Positions 36,801 through 44,358 of a DNA stretch of 53,649 nt are shown in pieces; positions within the stretch are counted from its first letter, which is position 1; each line of letters starts with the position of its first letter. Position numbers and translations under genes: made by a program. Location of the stretch: positions 1 through 53,649 of the forward strand of contig JAIETG010000014.1 in the NCBI GenBank assembly GCA_019745395.1, given 5' to 3'. The DNA is from Rhabdochlamydiaceae bacterium. GTDB taxonomy: Bacteria > Chlamydiota > Chlamydiia > Chlamydiales > Rhabdochlamydiaceae. The notes under the pieces were generated by a model. The model did not search any database. It had not been told where the DNA came from and saw only the letters and a program-made list of their open reading frames with translations.

Positions 36801-37466
36801 ACGATCCCTCAGATGACGGGTCAGATAGATCCTATTGTTCAGGTTAGAATCGAAGATTTTAATAAGGTAGCTCCTTTGAAAATTTTTAATTCTACTGTAA
36901 CGATACCAACCCTATTTTCGCCGCTCGTTGTTTCTTTGATGAATAATTCTAGTGATTTAACTCGTGCTACTGGGGTCTCTTCCGATCCGACTGCAGAAGA
37001 TTTAGAGACTCCTGCAGAGGAGTCTCAGAATCTTGTTTTTGAAAAGAAAATGTCAGCTGCAGAAAATGTAGATTTAGAGAGTAACTTGTATCTAAAGTAT
37101 ACTCCCTTAAAGGTGAACGAGATCAATGCACGAACATTAGATGATGTTGATCGTATAGCGAAAGATTCTTTAGTCAATGCTCCAGGAATCAGTGCTCCAG
37201 GTTTTTCCACATCTTTTAAAATAGCTGCTACAATTGCGTTGGGGGCTGCAATTGCCTACACAGCCGTAAAGGCCTATCACTATTTTCAGGCCCGAACTCA
37301 GGAAACGGTGAAAAAGGAAACCCCTGTGGTTGTAAGTAAAGCTCCTGAAGTTGCTTTGCCACAGCCCAAAATAAAAACTTTGAAGGAAAAAATACAAGAC
37401 AAAGCTCTTTTGATCAGAAAAGCTTTAACTAAATCCCCTATGGTGCTCGTAAACGGAAAAAAGTAG
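33897..37466 (+). CDS. 1189-residue protein with CX5R motif and C-terminal membrane anchor
   Basis: No signal peptide; Pro/Ser-rich first 25 residues. Residues ~30-570 form a folded region containing YNNTCKDAIDRGSMHLVCDF, where Cys425 and Arg431 fit CX5R. The CK-x-x-x-DR pattern recalls phosphoinositide phosphatases (SopB CKSGKDR, Sac NCxDCxDR), so a lipid-phosphatase role is possible but unproven. Residues ~670-720 are a charged coiled coil. A weak hydrophobic segment lies near 835 (IVLLGCGAAMGSAI). A membrane segment at ~1106-1128 (IAATIALGAAIAYTAVKAYHYF) and basic tail resemble the C-terminal module at 28213 and 29421. Start TTG 33897 has GAGG 5 nt upstream. Candidate secreted, membrane-anchored effector. 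Confidence 0.72.
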   Translation: MFVSPKPPGSSRNLAPESSPKEKSYIGLGWDHVSGAIGGFIQSIQKKAGFAASDFAANLAHENFQRVFRGTPYAAYTSYEEALDAYRNDCRESPSSATQEIAKRMFSLPIWDLAYETLAPYFLGGGEKSSDGFADKFVRDTIAVKESLRRDIGQGIVYTTGLKLSAYTFLFDSHRNGNYPYLAGNRFVNGRKIGVLRHGVPVREWLELSAILPKSKSGDNIQEEAKEPKNLGNSRISEEYRSFLDACALEGKKILYNCLLNPYNTEGDERPRIEALFKLGLEEQYKDTFHFIRIPADGPIIKGCKDTTNLESYTGLIRHNIKELETWSAADFQSWEALSKKNLKGFVPGSERMRDIILDKYEPLLQFAYSVILTAYDNNGRRDLDLDELTHLLREKKQALMMLFCTLLKMCLIKELGITDYNNTCKDAIDRGSMHLVCDFLWDCFLTSSLKYSEDNLRVHAAWPAVMAKTQAILEDRAEWITSFARWIERVESNRDFKKAIFDFCKKNRLTPDLPVDFLNAHKSIGYINNLISKTQGDFTLSRKLLLSSTFDASNLLVDQEPLRKYILRGLPLILERSRYHNLPLSESPESVLQFTNVSEDAESISGELGFFSPDFDEFVGGPVFTISAETLKVGKVEVAVRWKIEKADLEKKTVPIQLSIMSRLRPIEEEFERIEEETDGTEHKSAGDGAAEESQERKLLREQAIREKVAARQALQIKPQMLEDPVIDVPPSVVVARQSLASQLGDRKDPGITRSHSAGSLLMTHKNPLVREAPNRKEPSIVLVEDVVDGNITPPEILEQFPEENKRDAEEVVAKKPYSRRSRMGRDIVLLGCGAAMGSAITSLWSRSFFGFAKSNTSHNDKEPSITNKEVEALRRSFSEQTTTASQTDESSQVAFFNNSQKAVRTDAERKKSKKEKVPVLESMLLLPAPGIVKPDVISSLMKSSRDILPNYVFSLNSEGFGSTALVTIPQMTGQIDPIVQVRIEDFNKVAPLKIFNSTVTIPTLFSPLVVSLMNNSSDLTRATGVSSDPTAEDLETPAEESQNLVFEKKMSAAENVDLESNLYLKYTPLKVNEINARTLDDVDRIAKDSLVNAPGISAPGFSTSFKIAATIALGAAIAYTAVKAYHYFQARTQETVKKETPVVVSKAPEVALPQPKIKTLKEKIQDKALLIRKALTKSPMVLVNGKK

Positions 37467-37528
37467 ATAAAAACCTGAGAACACAATAAACTCTATCAAT
37501 TCATGTTTTTACCTTTAATTAATACTTT

Positions 37529-38464
37529 ATGAAAGTAGCTGTTGTAGGAGCGGGCTTTTCAGGTCTTGCTTTAAGTTTTCATTTTCTAGAAAAAGGCGCT
37601 CAGGTACATCTCTATGATCAAAAAGGGATCGGTGCTGGGGCTTCCGGAGTTTCTTCGGGTCTTTTACATCCCTATGCAGGCGAACAGGTCCGTAGGAGCT
37701 GGAAGGCCGATGAGGCTATGGAAGCTACAAAATCTCTCTTAGAAATAGCTCAAAAATTCTCAGCGCAACCCGTGGCTGATTTTTCTGGGATCTTACGTAA
37801 AGTAGATCCAAAGCAACGGGAAACTTTTCTGAAACATGCGGCTTTATACAAAGATGTGGAAATCCTAAATGAAGAGTGGGTGTTGATTCGATCGGGAATT
37901 GCTGTGCACTCATCTTCGTATCTAGCAGGACTTTATGAGGCATGTACTTTAAAAGGGCTTGTTTTTTTTCAGCAAAAGATTGATGTTTCAGCTCAGTTAT
38001 CTGGATATGATGCATGTGTTTTTGCCCTAGGGGCTGGTATCTTTTCTTTTGCAGAGAGAGATTCAGGACCTCTATCTCAAGTAAGAGGGCAGACGCTTTT
38101 GTGTAAGTGGAATTTACCCCCATTGCAATATCCATTACTTGGAAAGGGACACGTAGTTCCTCTTCCCGGAGGTAAGCTGGTACATGTGGGAGCGACCTAT
38201 GAAAGGAATTCAGCGGAGATAGAACCTTGTGAAAAAACGGCGATGTCTTTGTTAAAGCCTCAAATGGAGAGGTTAGTTCCTGATTGGAAAGACATGTCTC
38301 CGATCGATTGTAGGGCCGGGATTCGTGTTGTAAGACCAGGTCATGCTACAGCTTGGATGTATCCTATTGGAGATAAAAAATGGGTGCTTACAGCTATGGG
38401 ATCTCGAGGTCTCCTCTATCATGCATATTACGCCAAAGCTGTTATAGAAAATATAGGTATATAA
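37529..38464 (+). CDS. FAD-dependent DAO-family oxidoreductase
   Basis: A 311-residue flavoprotein. The Rossmann motif VAVVGAGFSGLALSFHF is at the N-terminus, with ASGVSSGLLHPYAG and the C-terminal FAD block CRAGIRVVRPGH ... MGSRGLLYHAYYA. It is related to glycine/D-amino-acid oxidases and to the oxidase half of MnmC. Chlamydial genomes carry a similar gene near mdh and hflX. The substrate is not readable. The MBL hydrolase starts 1 nt after its stop, so they are cotranscribed. Confidence 0.87.
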   Translation: MKVAVVGAGFSGLALSFHFLEKGAQVHLYDQKGIGAGASGVSSGLLHPYAGEQVRRSWKADEAMEATKSLLEIAQKFSAQPVADFSGILRKVDPKQRETFLKHAALYKDVEILNEEWVLIRSGIAVHSSSYLAGLYEACTLKGLVFFQQKIDVSAQLSGYDACVFALGAGIFSFAERDSGPLSQVRGQTLLCKWNLPPLQYPLLGKGHVVPLPGGKLVHVGATYERNSAEIEPCEKTAMSLLKPQMERLVPDWKDMSPIDCRAGIRVVRPGHATAWMYPIGDKKWVLTAMGSRGLLYHAYYAKAVIENIGI

Positions 38465-38465
38465 G

Positions 38466-39245
38466 ATGAATAGACAGTTCACATTTTTAGGGACGGGAAG
38501 TTCTATAGGAGTTCCTGTTATCGGTTGTAAATGCTCAGTTTGTCTTAGCCAAGATCCTAAAAATAATAGATTGAGAGCAGGAGCGCTTCTCTCCTTACAA
38601 GGAAAAAAGATTTTGATTGATGCGGGCCCAGATATCCGCACGCAAGCTCTTACTCATAAAATTGATAGGCTCGATGCTTTTATTTTAACTCATTTGCATT
38701 ATGACCATGTTGCAGGGTTTGATGATCTAAAGATCTATTCTTATATACAAGAAAACAAAAAGCTTCCTTGTATGATGTTACAAGAGGCGTGGGAAGGATT
38801 TAAAGAAAGACACAGTTATCTGATGTCTTCTTTCTCAGAAGACATCCCAGATAGTCCATTTTTCTCTTGGCATATTTTACAAGGGACAGGCGGAAAAGTG
38901 CTCTTTGAAGGAATGGATATCGAGTATCTTACGTATTTGCAGGGAGGCACAAAAGTTCTAGGGCTTAGAATTGGGAACCTTGCCTACATTACCGATATTA
39001 AAGATTATGAAGATGAAGTGTTGCAGAGGTTACAAGGCGTAGAGATTTTAATTGTTAGCGCGATTAGACCTCAAAAAACTTCCAAGAACTTTTCTTTGCA
39101 AGATGCTCTAGATTTTGTAGAAAAAGTTTCTCCTAAAAAAACATATCTCACACATATGGCCCATGAAATCGATTATAATCTTATACAACCAACCTTGCCA
39201 TCAGATGTGTATTTGGCGTATGATGGCCTTTCATTTTCTTTTTAA
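38466..39245 (+). CDS. PhnP-like metallo-beta-lactamase-fold hydrolase
   Basis: A 259-residue MBL-fold protein. The metal site HLHYDHVAGFDD is complete, with LIDAGPDIRTQ before it and HMAHEID near the end. The N-terminal GCKCSVCLS gives the extra zinc-binding cysteines typical of PhnP-type phosphodiesterases. Chlamydiae lack a phosphonate pathway, so the substrate is probably another cyclic phosphodiester. It lies between the DAO gene and hflX (15-nt gap), a neighbourhood that I recall from Chlamydia. Confidence 0.9.
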   Translation: MNRQFTFLGTGSSIGVPVIGCKCSVCLSQDPKNNRLRAGALLSLQGKKILIDAGPDIRTQALTHKIDRLDAFILTHLHYDHVAGFDDLKIYSYIQENKKLPCMMLQEAWEGFKERHSYLMSSFSEDIPDSPFFSWHILQGTGGKVLFEGMDIEYLTYLQGGTKVLGLRIGNLAYITDIKDYEDEVLQRLQGVEILIVSAIRPQKTSKNFSLQDALDFVEKVSPKKTYLTHMAHEIDYNLIQPTLPSDVYLAYDGLSFSF

Positions 39246-39260
39246 TGAGCGAGATATACT

Positions 39261-40544
39261 ATGAGCCAGGAATTTCATCTTTCAGATCTTAAAAGAGCCT
39301 ATTTAGTAGGAGTCCATTCTTCCGGTAGAGATAAAGCTCTTTGTGAAGAATATCTGCAAGAACTTCATCGTTTGTGCGACAGTTATGGACTTCCTGTAGT
39401 AGGCCAGATCGCTTGTCCTATAAAAAAATTCGATGCTGGGACCTATTTAGGAACTGGAAAGATCGAAGAGATTCTGCAAATATCGATAGAAAATCAAGTA
39501 GATGTCGTTATTTTTGATGATGAGATTTCTCCTCATCAACAAAAGAACTTGGAAGCTCTTCTCAAAAGGCCCGTTATTGATCGGACGGAACTAATTTTAG
39601 AGGTGTTTGCACAAAGAGCGCAGACGAAAGAAGCCAAATTGCAGATCGAGCTTGCTAGAGTAAAGTACCAGTTTCCTAGGCTTAAGAGACTTTGGACCCA
39701 CTTGTCTAGACAATCCTCTAGTGGAGGAGGACACGTTAAGGGAGAGGGGGAAAAGCAAATTGAGATCGATCGCCGGTTACTTCGAAAGCGTATCGAACGA
39801 TTGAAGGATGAAATCGAAGGCATTGCGGCCAATAGACAGACGCAGCGTATAGCGAGGAAACGTTCCGGTATTCCTACTTTTGCAATCGTTGGCTATACCA
39901 ATGCTGGCAAGTCTACTCTTATGAGAGCACTTACTCACGAAAATGTCTTAGTAGAGGATCGCCTTTTTGCGACACTTGATACGACCACCCGTAAATTTTC
40001 TTTACCTAATAAACAAGAAATCTTACTTGTCGATACAGTAGGGTTTATCCGTAAAATTCCTCATACGCTAGTGGCCTCTTTTAAAAGTACTCTAGAAGAA
40101 GCCGTTTTTACCGATATTCTTTTGCATTTAGTAGATGTTAGTCATCCCATGGCAGAAGAGCAAGCAAAAGCTACTTGTGAAGTACTAAACGAGCTGGGAG
40201 CTGCTGATCGCCCTATCATTACAGTGCTCAACAAGATCGATGCTTGTGAAGATAAGAGTATCCTGATGAAGTTTCGAGCTGAATACCCAAGAACGGTGGC
40301 TATTTCTGCAACTACGCAAGAAGGGGTTGAAGAACTGATCGATCTTATGATGCAAGAGGTGAGCAAACTTCGCAAAGTTTTGAACTTGCAAATTCCTCAA
40401 AGCGAGTACGCATTAGTCAGTCAGCTTCTTCGAGAAGGAAACATCATTCATTCGGAATATGAAGAAAATGACATTCTTTTAACCGTAGAGATCCCTTTTC
40501 AAATAGAGCATCTTGTTAAAAAATATGAACGGCCTAAAAGCTAA
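39261..40544 (+). CDS. hflX: Ribosome-associated GTPase HflX
   Basis: A 427-residue GTPase that binds and splits 70S ribosomes under stress. The N-terminal domain (GTYLGTGKIEEIL, DRTELILEVFAQRAQTKEAK) and the Gly-rich linker SSSGGGHVKGEGEKQIE come before the G domain: G1 GYTNAGKST, G2 region TTRKFSLP, G3 VDTVGF, G4 NKID and G5 SATTQEG. The C-terminal domain has the usual short length. A strong hairpin follows. Last gene of the DAO-MBL-hflX run. Confidence 0.96.
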   Translation: MSQEFHLSDLKRAYLVGVHSSGRDKALCEEYLQELHRLCDSYGLPVVGQIACPIKKFDAGTYLGTGKIEEILQISIENQVDVVIFDDEISPHQQKNLEALLKRPVIDRTELILEVFAQRAQTKEAKLQIELARVKYQFPRLKRLWTHLSRQSSSGGGHVKGEGEKQIEIDRRLLRKRIERLKDEIEGIAANRQTQRIARKRSGIPTFAIVGYTNAGKSTLMRALTHENVLVEDRLFATLDTTTRKFSLPNKQEILLVDTVGFIRKIPHTLVASFKSTLEEAVFTDILLHLVDVSHPMAEEQAKATCEVLNELGAADRPIITVLNKIDACEDKSILMKFRAEYPRTVAISATTQEGVEELIDLMMQEVSKLRKVLNLQIPQSEYALVSQLLREGNIIHSEYEENDILLTVEIPFQIEHLVKKYERPKS

Positions 40545-40553
40545 ATTTTTCGA

Positions 40554-40586
40554 AAGTTCACGTCTTTTCAGAAAAGACGTGAACTT
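40554..40586. terminator. Perfect 15-bp hairpin between convergent genes
   Basis: AAGTTCACGTCTTTT (40554-40568), loop CAG, AAAAGACGTGAACTT (40572-40586). It starts 10 nt after the hflX stop. There is no clear T-tract on either strand, but the stem stability and position fit a bidirectional terminator. Confidence 0.65.
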
Positions 40587-40619
40587 GAGATGAGCAGAAG
40601 TTAAGAGTCAACCTCTGGA

Positions 40620-40916
40620 TTAACTGCCTCTTTTCTTTGTTCTTTTACTGCTGCTGTCTTCGTCGTCTTGCTTGTCAGTTTTTTGATTCGATCTATATGT
40701 TTTTCTGTTGTTTCTACTGTCTTTTCTGTTTTCTGAATTTTTCATTGCATCGGATTTTCTAGTAGGAGAAGGTGGCGGCGTCTGCTGAGTGCCAGATCCC
40801 GAGCCTGTAGAGCCACCAGACCCAGAAGCAGGCTCTGCAGCCATCAAAGATCCTACTGAAAAAGACAGCAGTATTGTAGCTAAAGATATTAAACGTATTT
40901 TTTTTATGTTAGACAT
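40620..40916 (-). CDS. Small secreted Ser/Lys-rich disordered protein
   Basis: A 98-residue protein with a signal peptide (IKKIRLISLATILLSFSVGSLMA, cut before AEP). The mature part is a Gly/Ser stretch (SGSGGSTGSGSG), a Pro/Thr stretch, then a highly basic and acidic mix (NRKDSRNNRKTYRSNQKTDK) ending KRTKKRGS. It has no fold-forming core. GAGGG sits 4 nt before ATG 40916. Possibly an envelope, nucleic-acid-binding or polyanion-binding peptide. No family recognised. Confidence 0.75.
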   Translation of the reverse strand: MSNIKKIRLISLATILLSFSVGSLMAAEPASGSGGSTGSGSGTQQTPPPSPTRKSDAMKNSENRKDSRNNRKTYRSNQKTDKQDDEDSSSKRTKKRGS

Positions 40917-41269
40917 ATGCCCTCTAAAATTTATTTTTATTTTATAAAATATACCATTTGATGCTCATTTTATGAAAAACTACTCAAAGCACCTTAATGT
41001 TATTCTCTAATAGAGGTGGAAGTGCGTCAAGTTTTTTTTAATTTGGCAATGCATAAGTATAGGGGGTTTTTGCGAATTAAATGTTAAGTTATTGTTTGAC
41101 AAGTGTTTGCGAGAAAATATTGCGATTTTACTTGTGAAATCCAGTTTTTTAAGGAATTCACTGATAATAAGTAGTTTAAGTTCGCTAAATGTCCTTGCGT
41201 TTTTTTTGCATACGATGACAAACTTGTAGCGACGTTTTAGAAACCGATATTCATACCTAGGAGAATAGT
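40917..41269. other. AT-rich intergenic region with divergent promoters
   Basis: No gene is supported. It separates two divergent exported-protein genes. A good plus-strand -35 TTGACA lies at 41096-41101, with TATTGC 16 nt further on. Poly-T runs at 41032-41040 and 41200-41207 are the only other notable features. Confidence 0.5.
41096..41123 (+). promoter_or_regulatory. Candidate promoter of the DUF2608/LD-transpeptidase operon
   Basis: TTGACA (41096-41101), a 16-nt spacer and TATTGC (41118-41123). The leader to ATG 41270 would be about 140 nt, so another promoter nearer to the gene is possible. Confidence 0.4.
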
Positions 41270-42058
41270 ATGCTCAATCGCTTTTTTCTGATCTCTATGA
41301 CTGTTTTTATTCCTTTTATAGCAAGCGCCCAAATTATAGAAACTCCGCATATTGCAGATGTAGTAGACCTTGTAGAAGATGATGCTTGGGTTTTGGTGGA
41401 TTTTGATAATACACTTTTTCAGGCAAAGCAAGCTTTGGGGCATGCTGGATGGTTTTATGATGAAGTGGATCTAGGAATGCAAAAAGGTTTGGGGCATGAA
41501 GAGGCTGTTCGCGAAGCTTATGTGCATTGGGTAAAAGTACAGAAATTTTGTTCTGTACAGCCTCTAGAGGAAGATTTTATTCCTTTTTTAACCAAGCTTC
41601 AAAACCGAGGAATAGTAGTACTTGGTTTAACTCTTAGGCAGCCAATGGTTGCAGATTCTACTATGCGTCAAGTGGACTCCTTGGGACTAGACTTTTTGAA
41701 AACAGCGCCTGTACAAGAGGATTTCGATATCCCTGCAAAGTCTCATGCGATCTATCTAAAGGGAGCTTTATTTGCGAGTGATTATAATAAGAAAAGCGAA
41801 ATCTTTGAGACCTTCCTTTCTATGACAAATCAAATGCCTAAAAAGATCTTTTTTATCGATGATAAAAGAAAAAATGTAGAAGAGCTGGAGCAAATGGCTG
41901 CCAAGCTTGGAATTGAGTACATAGGGGTGTATTACACAGCCATTGAAAAAGCTGATCCTGTCTATTTTCGTGATCTTGCTGCTTTCCAATATAAGATGCT
42001 AGAAAAGATCCTAAGTAACGAAGCTGCCATGCACTTAATGGAAAAAGGGATCGAATAG
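41270..42058 (+). CDS. DUF2608 secreted HAD-like protein
   Basis: A 262-residue protein with a signal peptide (MLNRFFLISMTVFIPFIASA, cut before QII). The mature part starts a HAD-like fold: WVLVDFDNTLFQ (motif I, D-x-D-N-T), VVLGLTLRQP (motif II region) and IFFIDDKRKNVEELEQ (motif IV, D-D). This is the DUF2608 pattern found in Legionella and chlamydiae. A periplasmic phosphatase is likely, with unknown substrate. It is followed after 3 nt by an L,D-transpeptidase, suggesting an envelope role. Confidence 0.85.
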   Translation: MLNRFFLISMTVFIPFIASAQIIETPHIADVVDLVEDDAWVLVDFDNTLFQAKQALGHAGWFYDEVDLGMQKGLGHEEAVREAYVHWVKVQKFCSVQPLEEDFIPFLTKLQNRGIVVLGLTLRQPMVADSTMRQVDSLGLDFLKTAPVQEDFDIPAKSHAIYLKGALFASDYNKKSEIFETFLSMTNQMPKKIFFIDDKRKNVEELEQMAAKLGIEYIGVYYTAIEKADPVYFRDLAAFQYKMLEKILSNEAAMHLMEKGIE

Positions 42059-42061
42059 GAC

Positions 42062-42634
42062 TTGTTGAAGTTTATTACCCTTCTTTTTTTCGGGACGACT
42101 GCGACGGCGTTTTCTTTTACAGAAAACTATGTGGTCATTCGTCCTTCTGCATACATTTTAGAATTGTATACAGATCAGGATGTATGCATTTGCTCGTATC
42201 CTATTGGACTTGGAGAAAATGGACTTGGTAAGACTCGGCGAGGGGATCGAAAAACGCCTATCGGAACGTATCATATTCTTTGGAAGGCTACCAGTTGTTG
42301 GGAACAATATGGTGGCTTGCCTATCCTTGAAGGATCTTCCTATTGTGGGACTGATAACTCTTTTAGTCCAAATTACCGAGACTATTTGGATGACGGCGCC
42401 ATATGGGGAAATGATTTTGGCGGCAGTGAAATTTTTTTCATGTGTTTAAATTATCCTAACGAATCAGATCTGGAAAAGGGATTTACAGGCTCCGGTATTG
42501 GGATTCATGGGACATTAAATGGCGGAATAGGAGAGTTTTCCTCAGCTGGCTGCATCCGGATGCATCCTCACGATGCTCGAAATTTGTACGGTCAACTCTC
42601 AATAGGATCTTTGGTTTATATTGAATCTGACTAA
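42062..42634 (+). CDS. L,D-transpeptidase (YkuD family)
   Basis: A 190-residue exported enzyme. Signal-like N-terminus LKFITLLFFGTTATAFS. The YkuD catalytic block is IGIHGTLNGGIGEFSSAGCIRMHPHDARNLY, with His in GIHGT and nucleophile Cys in AGCIRM. The N-terminal substrate strand RRGDRKTPIGTYHI is also typical. It forms or edits 3-3 cross-links, or anchors proteins to peptidoglycan. The start is TTG 42062 or 42065, with AGGA at 42057-42060. The stop abuts the convergent GNAT stop with no gap. Confidence 0.91.
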   Translation: MLKFITLLFFGTTATAFSFTENYVVIRPSAYILELYTDQDVCICSYPIGLGENGLGKTRRGDRKTPIGTYHILWKATSCWEQYGGLPILEGSSYCGTDNSFSPNYRDYLDDGAIWGNDFGGSEIFFMCLNYPNESDLEKGFTGSGIGIHGTLNGGIGEFSSAGCIRMHPHDARNLYGQLSIGSLVYIESD

Positions 42635-43345
42635 TTATCCTACGTAAATTTCAATATCGCAACACTTTGTGAACATTAGTTCTGAGTACAATTTTTCTGA
42701 TGCAGGAGAGCTGAGTAATACTAGATTCTCCAATCCAAGAATCGATGCTCTGTTCATCAAAAACTGCATCATAGAGCGGCCTAATCCCTTTTTTTGATGT
42801 TCAGGAAGTATTGCAATATTAAATATCCCACCAGTCGTTTTATTGGGAATAAGAGTTCCTGCTCCTACGGGAGTCCCATTAAGATACAGGACGTAATTTT
42901 CAGCTTGTACATTCGCAAGCAATTTGGCTAGTCCATTTTTTGTAGGTTCGTCAAAATGAAACACCGTGGCCAAAAGATTATGAAAAATTTCTAAATCTGC
43001 GATTTGAATTTGATGGCTGGGTAGGGGCGTAGGTTTGATGTCCCAATTCATGAGAAAACAGGTGACAACAGATTGAAAACCTTTTTCTTTTAGTACCGTT
43101 ACAAGATCATTGGGTCCATTTTGGTTATGCACCCAAAAAGAAAGAGGGATATCATTGGGTCCCTGAGAAATCAGATCCGCTACCTTACTCTCTAAACTCT
43201 TGTTCGTGGAAAGATGCATAACAGCATTGAAAAGGGGATGGGGGATTCCTGAAAACCAAGCAAAAGCTTCTTTGCTATTTTCTTGAGCAGGTAACATTTT
43301 ATCGTACAAACTTTCTAGTTCCTGAAGAGCTTTAAATGTTGACAT
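42635..43345 (-). CDS. GNAT-family N-acetyltransferase
   Basis: A 236-residue protein. The C-terminal half has a GNAT acetyl-CoA site: GGIFNIAILPEHQKKGLGRSMMQ (motif A, Q-x-x-G-x-G), then LENLVLLSSPASEKLYSELMF (motif B). The N-terminal half is a degenerate GNAT-like or accessory region (SFWVHNQNGPNDLVTVL). Substrate unknown. Single gene between a convergent ykuD and the downstream ends of the glycosyltransferase-like pair. Confidence 0.86.
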   Translation of the reverse strand: MSTFKALQELESLYDKMLPAQENSKEAFAWFSGIPHPLFNAVMHLSTNKSLESKVADLISQGPNDIPLSFWVHNQNGPNDLVTVLKEKGFQSVVTCFLMNWDIKPTPLPSHQIQIADLEIFHNLLATVFHFDEPTKNGLAKLLANVQAENYVLYLNGTPVGAGTLIPNKTTGGIFNIAILPEHQKKGLGRSMMQFLMNRASILGLENLVLLSSPASEKLYSELMFTKCCDIEIYVG

Positions 43346-43366
43346 GCGAGCCTGCGTTTTTAGGGG

Positions 43367-44344
43367 TTAATGTTTTTTTAAAAGAAAAAAATACCCATTT
43401 TCTTGAAGGTTTTGAAGGGATTTTCCGTGGAGCTTTCTTTCGCTTTTTACGAGGTTTTCTAACGAAGAAGAGGGGAAAAGTTCGGGGTTTTTAGCGACGA
43501 GAGCTCCTAGCACGTGTTCTTCGGGAAAGCAAGAAATAAAGGGGGTACCAAGACGAACTAGTCTGTAGTATTCGGAAATAAGGTCTTGGATCTGAGGAGC
43601 ATTAAAGTTAAGCCCAATTACTCTTGCTCGGACAGATTTAGTATTGTACATGTCGATTCCAGTTTCTTTCAGGAGAACTTGCTGTGTAGTTGGCAGAAGG
43701 TATCTAGTGCCATTTTTTCGACATTCGAAAAAACTGCCATTTTTAGCAATTTGATCAAAAATAGGTTCAGGATTTTTTAGGGGATATAAAGCAGCATCGA
43801 GCCAAAGGGCTTTTCCAAAGCCGAGCTTTTTGGCCTCTAAAAGAGCAAAAATCTTAAAACTGTAAGGCACTCCGGCATATTGAATTTCTTCTCCTGTAGG
43901 ATTCGGAAATCCTCCAGTCATTAGAAGCACATGACCGTTAAATCCCGTGGCTTCTAATGCTGGAATCATAGTTTTAAGCTGATCTGCATAGACGCCATCA
44001 TAAGAAGCAAAGACAACAATGCAGCAATCTCCGCCTTCGTTGATTTGAGTTAACTGCTTTACTGGAACTTTCCCTTGAGAAGAGCTTATTAGGGTTTGTT
44101 TTAGGCCTCTACTAATCCTGCCTAAAAAATCCGCTTCTTCTTTGAGCTCTGGTTTTTGAAACCAAAATTTTTTAGAAGCAGAGTTAGGGTAGATTTGATG
44201 TAAGGCAGGAGCTATATCTATCGCTCGTAATTTGCTTTGCACTTGTTCCCAATCTGCGGGAGTTGGATCTTCTTTAAGAGAAAGGTCGATAAAAAAAGGA
44301 TTAGCGGAAAGAGATACAGTGAGAAGAAGAAGTAACAGTCGCAT
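43367..44344 (-). CDS. Secreted glycosyltransferase-like protein, copy 2
   Basis: A 325-residue exported protein (signal peptide MRLLLLLLTVSLSA, cut before NPF). The core GGFPNPTGEEIQYAGVPYSFKI and KALWLDAALYPLKNPEPIF resembles a GT-A fold: a sugar-nucleotide region and a WLDA block at the position of the DXD metal site, with the second acidic residue missing. About 45% identical by eye to the next gene upstream, so a tandem duplicate. AAGGA 7 nt before ATG 44344 fixes the start. An exported nucleotide-sugar-type enzyme is unusual; it may act in the host or bind glycans. Confidence 0.78.
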   Translation of the reverse strand: MRLLLLLLTVSLSANPFFIDLSLKEDPTPADWEQVQSKLRAIDIAPALHQIYPNSASKKFWFQKPELKEEADFLGRISRGLKQTLISSSQGKVPVKQLTQINEGGDCCIVVFASYDGVYADQLKTMIPALEATGFNGHVLLMTGGFPNPTGEEIQYAGVPYSFKIFALLEAKKLGFGKALWLDAALYPLKNPEPIFDQIAKNGSFFECRKNGTRYLLPTTQQVLLKETGIDMYNTKSVRARVIGLNFNAPQIQDLISEYYRLVRLGTPFISCFPEEHVLGALVAKNPELFPSSSLENLVKSERKLHGKSLQNLQENGYFFLLKKH

Positions 44345-44358
44345 GGAGGTTTCCTTAA

